Assembly: GCF_018555685.1 (NCBI RefSeq)
Contig: NZ_JAFLWW010000001.1
Span: forward strand, 310,001 to 374,000
Direction: 5' to 3'
DNA: 64,000 nt
Origin: Aminobacter anthyllidis
GTDB taxonomy: Bacteria; Pseudomonadota; Alphaproteobacteria; Rhizobiales; Rhizobiaceae
A model generated the notes under the pieces. The model did not search any database. It was not told the origin of the DNA and saw only the letters and a list, made by a program, of their open reading frames with translations. This document shows positions 49,878 through 57,500 of the stretch, piece after piece; position 1 is the first letter of the stretch, and the number at the start of each line of letters is the position of its first letter. The translations under genes were made by a program, and so were the position numbers.

Positions 49878-51226
49878 ACGCCATAGCTCGCCAAAGCACC
49901 GTCTCCGACATCATCGATGAGTATGATGCGAAGGCCGCCAGTGTGGAACAGGCCATCAAAGCCTACGAAGACGCCTGCACAGCTATCGAAATGGCAGGCA
50001 CCATCATGGGCACTTATGTAGAGCCGATATTGCGCGGCAAGGCCTACGTCCACGCCGACAACATGCGCAAGAACCTTGTGTCGTCGGGTTGGAAGGCGAT
50101 CTATTCCCGTCTGAATATCGACCGGATCGCCAGCGCCAAGGACAAGAAGCTTTTCGAGCGCACGCTGGCAGCGCCGCCGGAACTGACGTTCGACAACGCC
50201 AAGGCTACGTTCGGGCCTTATCTGGAGAACCCGCGCTCGCACATTCTTCGCGGACTTGCCGAAACATTCGCGGATCTTGATCCCGCGTACAAGTCGCACA
50301 GCAAGGTGAGGATCGGTGTCAAAGGGCTGCCCAAGCGCGTCATCATAAGCAGTTGGGGCAACTATTCCGGTACATACGGCAAGGACAAGTTCCGCGACAT
50401 CGTGAACGCGCTTGCTGCCTATCGCGGCCAGCCGCTCATGGAATGGGAAGAGTTCAACGCCATCGCCATGATGCACCGGGCGGGAGGGGATGGCATCCTT
50501 GACGGCCGGGAAGCTTCAGAGACCGATCGCTACGGCAAGGTGACAACTGCCCAGACTATCGACCGTGGGATGACGGTTCGAACCTTCAGCAATGGCAATG
50601 CTCATGTGTTCTTCGCGCCGGACACGCTGACGGACATTAACAAAGCACTCGCCGAGTTCTATGGCGAAGTTCTGCCTGATGCGGAGGAAGAGGAAGCTAA
50701 GCCGCGCGCCGGCACGTCGGTCTCCAAAGACCTGCAATTCTACTGGTCGCCGGCTGATGTTGTCGAACGCGCGCTCGAGTTTGCGGGCGTCTACAATCTC
50801 CGTGAATGGCGCAATAACCCACCTGAGCCGTCGCGCATTCTTGGCGGCGATGGCCGGATCATGGATGCAATCAGGTCGCACGGGCACCGTGCGTTCGGCA
50901 TCGAGTACCACTCCAGCCGCGCCGCTGAGGCGAGAGCCAAAGGCCACAATGTCCTGACGGCAAACTTCCTCGAATGCCCGGTTAAGCCGGAGTTCGATTT
51001 TGTGCTGATGAACCCGCCGTTCTATGGCCGGCACTACGTCAAGCATGTTCGCCATGCGCTGCAGTTCTTGAAGCCGGGCGGCATCCTCGTTTCGATCCTC
51101 CCGGCGACAGCCTGGTACGACCATGGCGAACTCAAAGGCGAATGGCGCGACCTGCCAGTTGGCAGCTTCGCCGATGCAGGCACGAACGTGCCGACGGGGC
51201 TGTTGAAAATCCGGAGGCCGGCATGA
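49874..51226 (+). CDS. DUF4942-like protein with N6-adenine methyltransferase domain
   Basis: 450 residues. The N-terminal 270 residues resemble DUF4942, often fused to phage and plasmid methyltransferases. The C-terminal 170 are a SAM methyltransferase with IEYHSSRAAEARAKGHNVLT and catalytic FVLMNPPFYGRHYVKHVRHA. It is the second adenine-type methyltransferase of the phage. Likely protects phage DNA or alters host methylation; specificity unknown. Confidence 0.8.
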   Translation: MNAIARQSTVSDIIDEYDAKAASVEQAIKAYEDACTAIEMAGTIMGTYVEPILRGKAYVHADNMRKNLVSSGWKAIYSRLNIDRIASAKDKKLFERTLAAPPELTFDNAKATFGPYLENPRSHILRGLAETFADLDPAYKSHSKVRIGVKGLPKRVIISSWGNYSGTYGKDKFRDIVNALAAYRGQPLMEWEEFNAIAMMHRAGGDGILDGREASETDRYGKVTTAQTIDRGMTVRTFSNGNAHVFFAPDTLTDINKALAEFYGEVLPDAEEEEAKPRAGTSVSKDLQFYWSPADVVERALEFAGVYNLREWRNNPPEPSRILGGDGRIMDAIRSHGHRAFGIEYHSSRAAEARAKGHNVLTANFLECPVKPEFDFVLMNPPFYGRHYVKHVRHALQFLKPGGILVSILPATAWYDHGELKGEWRDLPVGSFADAGTNVPTGLLKIRRPA

Positions 51227-51498
51227 CGCAAGTGCAATGGGCTGGCCCGCTGTTCTATCCGCCTGTCGGAATGATCGCTGTCATGGACAGCGGCTCGCGT
51301 ATTGAGGTTTGGCCAGACGAGTCCGAGTCGAAAGACTGCTTTACAGGCGTGATGTTGCTCGAAGGCCGGACAGATGATCAGCGCGCCGTTTTCGATACAT
51401 CATGCATGTGGGGCCGCTGCTTCATCGATCACATCGAAACCCCGACGGAAACCGACTTACGGCTCGGTGGCTTGCTCCGAGAGGATCCCAATGCATGA
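51223..51498 (+). CDS. Small phage protein
   Basis: 91 residues (TQVQWAGPLFYPPVGMIAVM ...), beta-rich. ATGA overlap with both neighbours. Confidence 0.65.
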   Translation: MTQVQWAGPLFYPPVGMIAVMDSGSRIEVWPDESESKDCFTGVMLLEGRTDDQRAVFDTSCMWGRCFIDHIETPTETDLRLGGLLREDPNA

Positions 51499-51869
51499 AA
51501 CAGGAACGGATGACGGCGGCCGAATTCCGCGCGGAAAAGCCCAAGCCGAAACGCAACAAGTACGGTGCCCGCAAGACTGTGCTCGACGGCATCACCTTCG
51601 ATAGCAAGGCAGAAGCCAACCGTTGGGGCACGTTGAAGCAGTGGGAAAAGCTTGGCGTGATCTACGATCTGCGCCGGCAGGTCTGGCACGAACTGAAGGC
51701 CGCCAACGGGGCCGTAGCCTGCCGGTACCGCGCCGACTTCGACTATTTCGATACGAGTTCAGGACTGCCCATCACTGAGGATGTGAAGGGTGTGTTGACG
51801 CGGGATTTCAAGGTCAAGGCCAGGCTCTTCAAGGAGCAGTACGGCCGCGAGATCAGGATTGTAAAATGA
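51495..51869 (+). CDS. DUF1064 nuclease-like phage protein
   Basis: 124 residues. NKYGARKTVLDGITFDSKAE, RADFDYFDTSSG and EDVKGVLTRDFKVKARLFKE follow the DUF1064 pattern, a PD-(D/E)XK-type fold thought to act as a phage endonuclease. Candidate for DNA end or junction processing in replication. Overlaps both neighbours by ATGA. Confidence 0.78.
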   Translation: MKQERMTAAEFRAEKPKPKRNKYGARKTVLDGITFDSKAEANRWGTLKQWEKLGVIYDLRRQVWHELKAANGAVACRYRADFDYFDTSSGLPITEDVKGVLTRDFKVKARLFKEQYGREIRIVK

Positions 51870-52411
51870 CCGACAGACAGCCAATCAGCAAGCGGCTGCG
51901 CTTTGAAATATTCAAGCGCGATGAATTCACGTGCGCCTACTGCGGTGCGCATCCGCCGGATGCCTTGCTTGAAGTAGACCATATCCACCCGGTGGTTGCC
52001 GGCGGTGAGAATGACCAAGACAACCTTGTCACGGCTTGCTTTGACTGCAACCGGGGGAAGGGCGCGAAGCTACTGACGTCGGTGCCTCAGTCCCTTGCAG
52101 ATAAGGCGAATGAGACAGCAGAACGTGAAGCTCAAATCCGCGCCTACTACGAAATCCTCCAGGCAAAGAAGGATCGTAAAGAGGACGAACTATGGGCTGT
52201 GGCCGACATCTATATGGAGCGGTTCAGCGACGACAGCATCCTTCGTTCGCGGCTCGCCAGCATCCGCATGTTCCTGGACCGACTGGACTATTTCACCGTC
52301 ATCGAGGCCATGGAATTGGCCACCAACAAGATGCACAGCAAGGCACCGGCCTTCCGCTATTTCTGTGGAGTTTGCTGGCGCCGCATTATAGGTCACGGGG
52401 GCAGCGAATGA
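51866..52411 (+). CDS. HNH endonuclease with C-terminal extension
   Basis: 181 residues. RLRFEIFKRDEFTCAYCGAH, LEVDHIHPVVAGGENDQDNL and TACFDCNRGKG form a classical zinc-bound HNH nuclease. The C-terminal 100 residues are helical. It lies among replication genes with tight overlaps, so it may be part of the phage core rather than a free homing gene. Confidence 0.82.
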   Translation: MTDRQPISKRLRFEIFKRDEFTCAYCGAHPPDALLEVDHIHPVVAGGENDQDNLVTACFDCNRGKGAKLLTSVPQSLADKANETAEREAQIRAYYEILQAKKDRKEDELWAVADIYMERFSDDSILRSRLASIRMFLDRLDYFTVIEAMELATNKMHSKAPAFRYFCGVCWRRIIGHGGSE

Positions 52412-52932
52412 GCCGCATCCGTTCCCTCCATCCTGGATTTTTCACTGATGAGAGGATGGTCACCGCCAGTTTCCCGGCGCGGCTCGTGTTCCTTGGCCTT
52501 GGTGTTGAATCCGACGACAAGGGCATATTCGAGTGGAAGCCAATCACGCTCAAGATGCGGCTCTTCCCGGCAGACAATATCGACGTGGCATCGATGCTCT
52601 CCGAACTGGAGGCTGTTGATGCAATCCGCTGTTACGAAGTTGACGGCCGTAAGTACGGCGCAATTCGGAATTTCAGGAAGTATCAGCGGCCAAAAACTCC
52701 GAATGATATCCATCCCATCACCCCTGAAATCCGAACGTACGTCCTATTACCGGAGGTGACTTCGGAAAAGCCACAGGCTGAAGTCACTCCATTTCCCCAA
52801 AAAGGGGAAAAGTCTCCGCAGATGGAGGAGGGAAGAGGGAGAGAAGGAAAATCTGGCGATTTTCTCAAGCGCGCAAGCGCGCAAAAAAAGACTGCCGAGG
52901 GTTTGATCATGGGAGCATTCGCCAATGACTGA
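52408..52932 (+). CDS. Phage replication protein, O/DnaD-like
   Basis: 174 residues. SRIRSLHPGFFTDERMVTAS then ARLVFLGLGVESDDKGIFEW and LFPADNIDVASMLSEL is a winged-helix pattern shared by many phage replication initiators. The tail is charged and flexible. With the DnaA-like gene two genes on it probably helps start phage replication. Confidence 0.72.
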   Translation: MSRIRSLHPGFFTDERMVTASFPARLVFLGLGVESDDKGIFEWKPITLKMRLFPADNIDVASMLSELEAVDAIRCYEVDGRKYGAIRNFRKYQRPKTPNDIHPITPEIRTYVLLPEVTSEKPQAEVTPFPQKGEKSPQMEEGRGREGKSGDFLKRASAQKKTAEGLIMGAFAND

Positions 52933-53572
52933 CCTCATCGCCAAAGACGCCTTTGATCGCCTTCCCGAGCAATATCGGAAACGTGCCAGAGAGATCGCTG
53001 CACGGGTTCGTGACATCGATGCCGTCCTGAAACCATGTGAGCCGGCCAAGATCGGCGAGGCCGTGGTGCGCATGTTCCGCCAGTTCCGGGATCAGCCTGG
53101 TGTCGACCATGCCGACATGGCCGCCGAGTACCGGACGGCATGTTTTGATCTGCCGGAATGGGCGGTGTCCGAAGCGGCGAACGATTTCCTCGCCGGCCGC
53201 GTCGAAAACCACACCGGGCAGTTCATGCCGACATGCGCCGAGTTTGCGCGGCGGGCACGGCACATTCTGACGCCCATTCTGGCCGAACGCTCGGCGCTGC
53301 GTGTCGAGGCCGGGAAGTTGGTCGAGCGCGCCGAAGATGATCGCCGCCGGCATCTGATCGAACTGGAGCGGCACGACCCGAACGTGCGTGATCGTGTTGC
53401 TGCTCTGGCCGAAAGCGCTGCCGCTGGCGGGTTGAAGCGGGGCGCGCTGACGCATACCGGGCTGAGCGCGGAGAAGCAATCACGCCTTGATGCGCTGAAA
53501 AGGCCGCGTTCATTTGAATCCAAGATCACCACAACCAGGATCGGCAAAGGCGAGGCTCGCAATGCACGCTGA
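52925..53572 (+). CDS. Phage replication-module protein
   Basis: 215 residues, helical. Central MFRQFRDQPGVDHADMAAEY and FMPTCAEFARRARHILTPIL resemble proteins in the helicase-loader position of phage replication modules. No catalytic motif. Overlaps the preceding gene by 8 bases. Confidence 0.6.
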   Translation: MTDLIAKDAFDRLPEQYRKRAREIAARVRDIDAVLKPCEPAKIGEAVVRMFRQFRDQPGVDHADMAAEYRTACFDLPEWAVSEAANDFLAGRVENHTGQFMPTCAEFARRARHILTPILAERSALRVEAGKLVERAEDDRRRHLIELERHDPNVRDRVAALAESAAAGGLKRGALTHTGLSAEKQSRLDALKRPRSFESKITTTRIGKGEARNAR

Positions 53573-54044
53573 ACACCAAAACGCGATGTACAGCCGGCAA
53601 TTCGTTCGCGCGGTCTTAGCACGGCGCCAGGAACAGGCGCGGCTCGCCGCCATGGCGCAGGAAGCTGCAGCCAGCGAGGCCCGACGGGTGGCGCAGCAAC
53701 AGGCTGATCGGGCTCTGAGGGAAGAACGAGCGGTCGAAGAATACCGCGTCATCGATGTGAGCGGAGGAACTGATCGGCTCCCAGCCCGAAGCATCATCGA
53801 GCGCGTTTCGAGAGCCACTGGCATCCCATATGCCGAGATCGTCGGGGCATCGCGGAGTCGTCCTATCGCCGAAGCCAGAATGATCGCGATGTACGAGATT
53901 CGGAAACGGCGACCGGATTTCAGCTTGCCGCAGATCGGGCGGATCTTCGGCGGTCGGGACCATACGACGGTTCTGCATGCCGTTCGCAAGATCGAAGGCC
54001 AACGCGCCGGCGAATCCGCGAAGGAGCCCGCTCAATGCGCCTGA
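53562..54044 (+). CDS. DnaA domain IV-like DNA-binding protein
   Basis: 160 residues. After a coiled coil rich in Arg/Ala/Gln, the C-terminal 85 residues match the origin-binding domain of DnaA: IIERVSRATGIPYAEIVGAS, IAMYEIRKRRPDFSLPQIGR, signature IFGGRDHTTVLHAVRKIEGQ. The AAA+ domain is absent. It could bind DnaA boxes in the phage origin or compete with host DnaA. Coupled to the next gene. Confidence 0.85.
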   Translation: MHAEHQNAMYSRQFVRAVLARRQEQARLAAMAQEAAASEARRVAQQQADRALREERAVEEYRVIDVSGGTDRLPARSIIERVSRATGIPYAEIVGASRSRPIAEARMIAMYEIRKRRPDFSLPQIGRIFGGRDHTTVLHAVRKIEGQRAGESAKEPAQCA

Positions 54045-54349
54045 CCACGGCTCAATCCGAATTGCTCGAGCAGATCATCGGCGGCTTGGCGCTGTGGTGC
54101 CATTTCGACAGGGAACGCACGGTCTGGTGGACGCTGGAGCCGAACGGGCAAGAGGTTTCACATTCACTGGTCGAAGCGCTGATGACCAAGGGCGCGCTGC
54201 TGTTTGGCGAGCCTCAGCGGAAGCCTGGCGGGCGGTCTGATGCCCGGTATGTGGTGACTGATCGCGGTCGATCTGGGGTGGTGCTCAAAACGCCAGTTTC
54301 CATCCCGGAAGCCTTGGAAACTATGGTTTTGGAGGTGGTGCCCAAATGA
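54035..54349 (+). CDS. Phage protein, function unknown
   Basis: 104 residues (MRLTTAQSELLEQIIGGLAL ...), winged-helix-like ending (ARYVVTDRGRSGVVL). Overlaps both neighbours. Confidence 0.62.
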   Translation: MRLTTAQSELLEQIIGGLALWCHFDRERTVWWTLEPNGQEVSHSLVEALMTKGALLFGEPQRKPGGRSDARYVVTDRGRSGVVLKTPVSIPEALETMVLEVVPK

Positions 54350-54678
54350 CACCCAAGCAAGCCTACAATCTCCTTTTTGCTTATGACGAGTGTCAGAAGC
54401 CCGCCCGGCAGTGGACCCCGTTCGAGATGAAAATCGTTCTTCATCATTACGGCAGCATAGCTGAATTCGGCGGCTGTGCCGCACCGATCTACCCAGAGAC
54501 AATTTCTCGGTTGAAGGAACTTGGCGTCTTGGAAGACCGGATTGCCACACATGATGAGGACAAGAACCCATATCAGACAACCGTTCTCGGAAACGCCCTC
54601 GTCGAGATGTGGTGTCAGCAGCCTCTCCCTGTCGTGACCTATGTCGACCCACGCTTTGCGGAGGGCCAGCCACGATGA
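54346..54678 (+). CDS. Phage winged-helix-like protein
   Basis: 110 residues. ETISRLKELGVLEDRIATHD and YQTTVLGNALVEMWC resemble a winged-helix sensor for the end of a gene. ATGA-coupled on both sides. Confidence 0.6.
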   Translation: MTPKQAYNLLFAYDECQKPARQWTPFEMKIVLHHYGSIAEFGGCAAPIYPETISRLKELGVLEDRIATHDEDKNPYQTTVLGNALVEMWCQQPLPVVTYVDPRFAEGQPR

Positions 54679-54875
54679 GCGACCAGCCCAAATGCTCGAA
54701 TTGCGACAGCACTGGATGGGTTTGCGAGAACCATCCGCATGTCTCATGGGGTGATGGTGACGGCTGCTGTGGCGGTGCCGGCGAGCCTTGTCGGGTCTGC
54801 AACATGGAATCGCCGCCGCGCGAGCTTGCTGGCTCTACAGTCATCTGGACCGCTGCTGATGGGTGGGCGAACTGA
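54675..54875 (+). CDS. Small cysteine-rich zinc protein
   Basis: 66 residues with CSNCDSTGWVCENH, GDGCCGGAGEPCRVC: a DnaJ-like zinc-ribbon pattern. One-base overlap with the next start. Confidence 0.68.
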   Translation: MSDQPKCSNCDSTGWVCENHPHVSWGDGDGCCGGAGEPCRVCNMESPPRELAGSTVIWTAADGWAN

Positions 54876-55069
54876 TGAGCGGTAAAACAACAGCATTCGT
54901 CTGCTGGCTTGTAGGGCACAAGCCTGTGTCTACGCTCAGCCGATCACCCAACACCGTCTATACGCACATGCGCAAAGAGACCTGCGCGCGTTGTGGAAAG
55001 GTGCTGGTGGAAGAGCGCATGTACTACGACGCGCGCACCGAGCCCGAGATGTTTCGAGGGGACAAATGA
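54875..55069 (+). CDS. Small phage zinc-ribbon-like protein
   Basis: 64 residues. CARCGKVLVEERMYYDARTE gives one CxxC pair, with GHKPVST at the front. ATGA overlap with the NusG-like gene. Confidence 0.66.
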   Translation: MSGKTTAFVCWLVGHKPVSTLSRSPNTVYTHMRKETCARCGKVLVEERMYYDARTEPEMFRGDK

Positions 55070-55611
55070 ACGAAGATATTCCCAAATGGTATGTCCTGCG
55101 TCCGACGATCCGCGGCGATCGCCGTGCCGCCGAAGAATTGAAGGAAGCCGGCATCAACCATTTCGTGCCGACCTTCAATCGCATCACATTGGTCCGCCAT
55201 ACCAAGGCACAGGTCAAAACGGTCGAGATGCTGCTTATGCCGGGCTATGTCTTCGCCCAGCTATCGATTGAGCAGACGAAAACCGTCAACAAGCATAACC
55301 GCAAGTTCCAGCATGTGGCCCAGATCGTCAGGGTTCCGGCGACGGATCGCGCCATGCCGGTCGATGCCAAGGCCGTCGAGCAGTTGCGCTATCTCTGCGA
55401 TACCAACTCATTCGATCAAGGCAAGCGCGCCGGTTCCGGCTTCGTCCATGGCGACAAGGTTCTGATCATCGGCGGCCCGTTCGACAACATCGTGGCCACA
55501 TTCAGGGGCGGCAAGGTCAAGCCAGGCTTTGCAAAGCTCATTCTCTCCAAGATGTTCGGCAGCAAGGATATCGAGGTTCTTGTGCCTGATGATCTGATAC
55601 AGGCGGCGTAG
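55066..55611 (+). CDS. Phage NusG/RfaH-like antitermination factor
   Basis: 181 residues. An NGN-type N-terminal domain (PKWYVLRPTIRGDRRAAEEL, with MLLMPGYVFAQLS) and a KOW-type C-terminus (HGDKVLIIGGPFDNIVATFR). NusG paralogues travel with RNA polymerase and can suppress termination. Its position as one of the last genes before the packaging genes suggests it lets polymerase reach the long late operon. Confidence 0.83.
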   Translation: MNEDIPKWYVLRPTIRGDRRAAEELKEAGINHFVPTFNRITLVRHTKAQVKTVEMLLMPGYVFAQLSIEQTKTVNKHNRKFQHVAQIVRVPATDRAMPVDAKAVEQLRYLCDTNSFDQGKRAGSGFVHGDKVLIIGGPFDNIVATFRGGKVKPGFAKLILSKMFGSKDIEVLVPDDLIQAA

Positions 55612-55620
55612 GAGGAAGTG

Positions 55621-55920
55621 ATGAGAGACGATATCGAAGAATTTCGCCAGAACGAACTAAAGGAAGTGCTGGACACACACAGCGGCGACCTAAGTGGATT
55701 CGCGCCGGGCGGCATGGGCTGTCATGAAGCCCTGCATATGGCGAGCGTCTACGCCGATGATGTCTACAGCCGCCTTGCCGAGCATCCTGCCGTTATCCTC
55801 AACCCTGATTGGTTTAGGCTTGCAATGGAAGCTGGCGACAGGCTGTTCGCTCTGTACCAAGCCATCGGGGCGGTGCATCTTGCCGATGACGCCGCTATAC
55901 GACAGCAGGAGAAGTCATGA
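55621..55920 (+). CDS. Small phage protein
   Basis: 99 residues (MRDDIEEFRQNELKEVLDTH ...), helical and acidic. AGGAGG precedes the start. ATGA overlap with the next gene. Confidence 0.64.
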   Translation: MRDDIEEFRQNELKEVLDTHSGDLSGFAPGGMGCHEALHMASVYADDVYSRLAEHPAVILNPDWFRLAMEAGDRLFALYQAIGAVHLADDAAIRQQEKS

Positions 55921-56180
55921 GCGAGATGATCGTACGAGTCGCCGCGCGGATTGAGCGCGAACTGGACGTGGTTGAAATGGTTTCGGCCTCGCCAGAGGTG
56001 ATCAGGCATCTCAGGGCAATGCGCGTTGCCCGCATTGCGATCGAAGAAATGCGCAATCCGACCATCGCGATGGTCGCAGAGGGCGAAAGCGCTGCAACAT
56101 TCGGAATCGGCAAGCCTGCGGACGACGTGGCTGTCCTCCGCGTCTGGCAATGGATGATCGATGAGGCGTTGAAGCCATGA
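55917..56180 (+). CDS. Small phage protein
   Basis: 87 residues, helical (IRHLRAMRVARIAIEEMRNP). ATGA overlaps on both ends. Confidence 0.64.
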   Translation: MSEMIVRVAARIERELDVVEMVSASPEVIRHLRAMRVARIAIEEMRNPTIAMVAEGESAATFGIGKPADDVAVLRVWQWMIDEALKP

Positions 56181-56338
56181 CCGTCAAAGAGCTGATAGAA
56201 GCGCTGTCGAAATTCCCCGAAGACATGCGGGTTTGCATACCTAATGAGGATTTTGGGGATACAGATGTCATAGGTATTCGACTGTCAAAGGATTATGAAC
56301 AAGGCAATTGGCCTCCGTTCGTGCTTGTCGTCGGGTAG
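56177..56338 (+). CDS. Small phage protein, last of the early rightward genes
   Basis: 53 residues. MTVKELIEALSKFPEDMRVC is a start shared by many small phage proteins that lack a known function. ATGA overlap with the previous gene. Confidence 0.68.
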   Translation: MTVKELIEALSKFPEDMRVCIPNEDFGDTDVIGIRLSKDYEQGNWPPFVLVVG

Positions 56339-56895
56339 GACGGCCCATAACTGTGTGTTCTTGTTCTGATCATACCCCACATATTGATTTTTAAGACCAA
56401 ATCACCTTATACAGCATCCGGGACGAATGCTGATCAGTTCGCGGCCTTCTAGGTCGAGCGACTAGCGCCCGTTCCCCGTTGCGGCGACAGGGCCTAACGG
56501 AGTGCGTAAGCAGTTCCCAAACGAATTCACAGTTGCCCAAAAGGATGGCGCTGCTCGCCAGTACCCGAAAGCCAACCATGGAACGGCTCAGGCGAAGACA
56601 GCAGAGAGGCCACGTACCGGCTTAAGTGTCGGGGGCAGACAATTCAGGACGGCGGCGTTGAAGGAAACGCAGCGACTGCAAGGGTGGCTGGCAAAGTGCC
56701 GGTGAAAACCGGCCTGCTTCGAGGGCATGGAAGCCCGGCTCGTAGCCTAAATATCGACGACGCCAGCTTAGCCGGTATCAAGCCCGGCCCGTCCTGATCA
56801 TTCCGTACCCACATTCCCGCGCGAGGTAGCCCCATGGCCTCCCATACATGGACTGAACAGCAGGATGCGCCTGCATCGTCGGGTGGTGTGGCCTG
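56339..56895 (+). other. 557-base gene-less, hairpin-rich stretch; possible structured RNA
   Basis: No convincing reading frame. Hairpins include GCCGGT-GAAA-ACCGGC near 56700 (GNRA loop), GCGTT-GAAGGA-AACGC near 56660, and a long-range CCGTT/AACGG pair near 56475-56500. Composition stays close to neighbours. No tRNA, tmRNA or intron core was recognised. It may hold the late promoter, an antitermination site for the NusG-like protein, a packaging site, or a structured phage RNA. Confidence 0.5.
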
Positions 56896-57489
56896 ATGCC
56901 TGCCCTATCAAACCGCAAATGGGAAGCATTCGCGCAGAGGCTCGCTGAGGGTGAGCCGGCATACAAGGCCTACGAGAGCGCCGGGTATGCCAGTAACCAC
57001 GGCAACGCGAGCACTCTAAACAAGAATCAAAAGGTTCAAAACCGCGTGGCCGAGATACTGGCCGAGCGGGAACAGGCTGAGCGTGAAGCCACCAAGAAGG
57101 CCATTAATGCCATCGGAGTCACCAAGGAGCAGGTGATCGAAGAACTGCGGCGCATCGGCTTCGCAGATATCCGCAAGGCGGTCAAATGGGGTCCAACCCA
57201 GCGCATTAGCGAGATGATAGACGGATCGATCGTGATGTCCAACGGCGTCACGCTGATCGACAGCAGCGACATCGACGATGCCACGGCTGCGGCCATTTCC
57301 GAGGTGGGCAACACCAAGGAAGGCATCAAGATCAAGTTCCACGACAAGAAGGGCGCGCTGATCGAGCTGCTGCGCCTGTTGAACGTGTCGGCGCCGCCCA
57401 AGGCCGAGGATGAGCCCCAGCCAGGGGCCGATCTGCCCGCCGGCAGCAATGTTGTGCATTTCGATGCCGCGCTTAAGCGGTTTGGGTGA
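56896..57489 (+). CDS. Terminase small subunit
   Basis: 197 residues. NRKWEAFAQRLAEGEPAYKA with YESAGYASNHGNASTLNKNQ and a coiled coil (RVAEILAEREQAEREATKKA) is the small terminase DNA-binding plus oligomerisation pattern. It recognises phage DNA for packaging and partners the large subunit 12 bases downstream. Confidence 0.85.
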   Translation: MPALSNRKWEAFAQRLAEGEPAYKAYESAGYASNHGNASTLNKNQKVQNRVAEILAEREQAEREATKKAINAIGVTKEQVIEELRRIGFADIRKAVKWGPTQRISEMIDGSIVMSNGVTLIDSSDIDDATAAAISEVGNTKEGIKIKFHDKKGALIELLRLLNVSAPPKAEDEPQPGADLPAGSNVVHFDAALKRFG

Positions 57490-57500
57490 GGCGAAAATGA

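Noticed and set aside
56339-56895. tRNA, tmRNA or self-splicing intron before terminase
   Set aside because: No cloverleaf, T-loop, tmRNA tag region or intron core elements could be assembled by eye.
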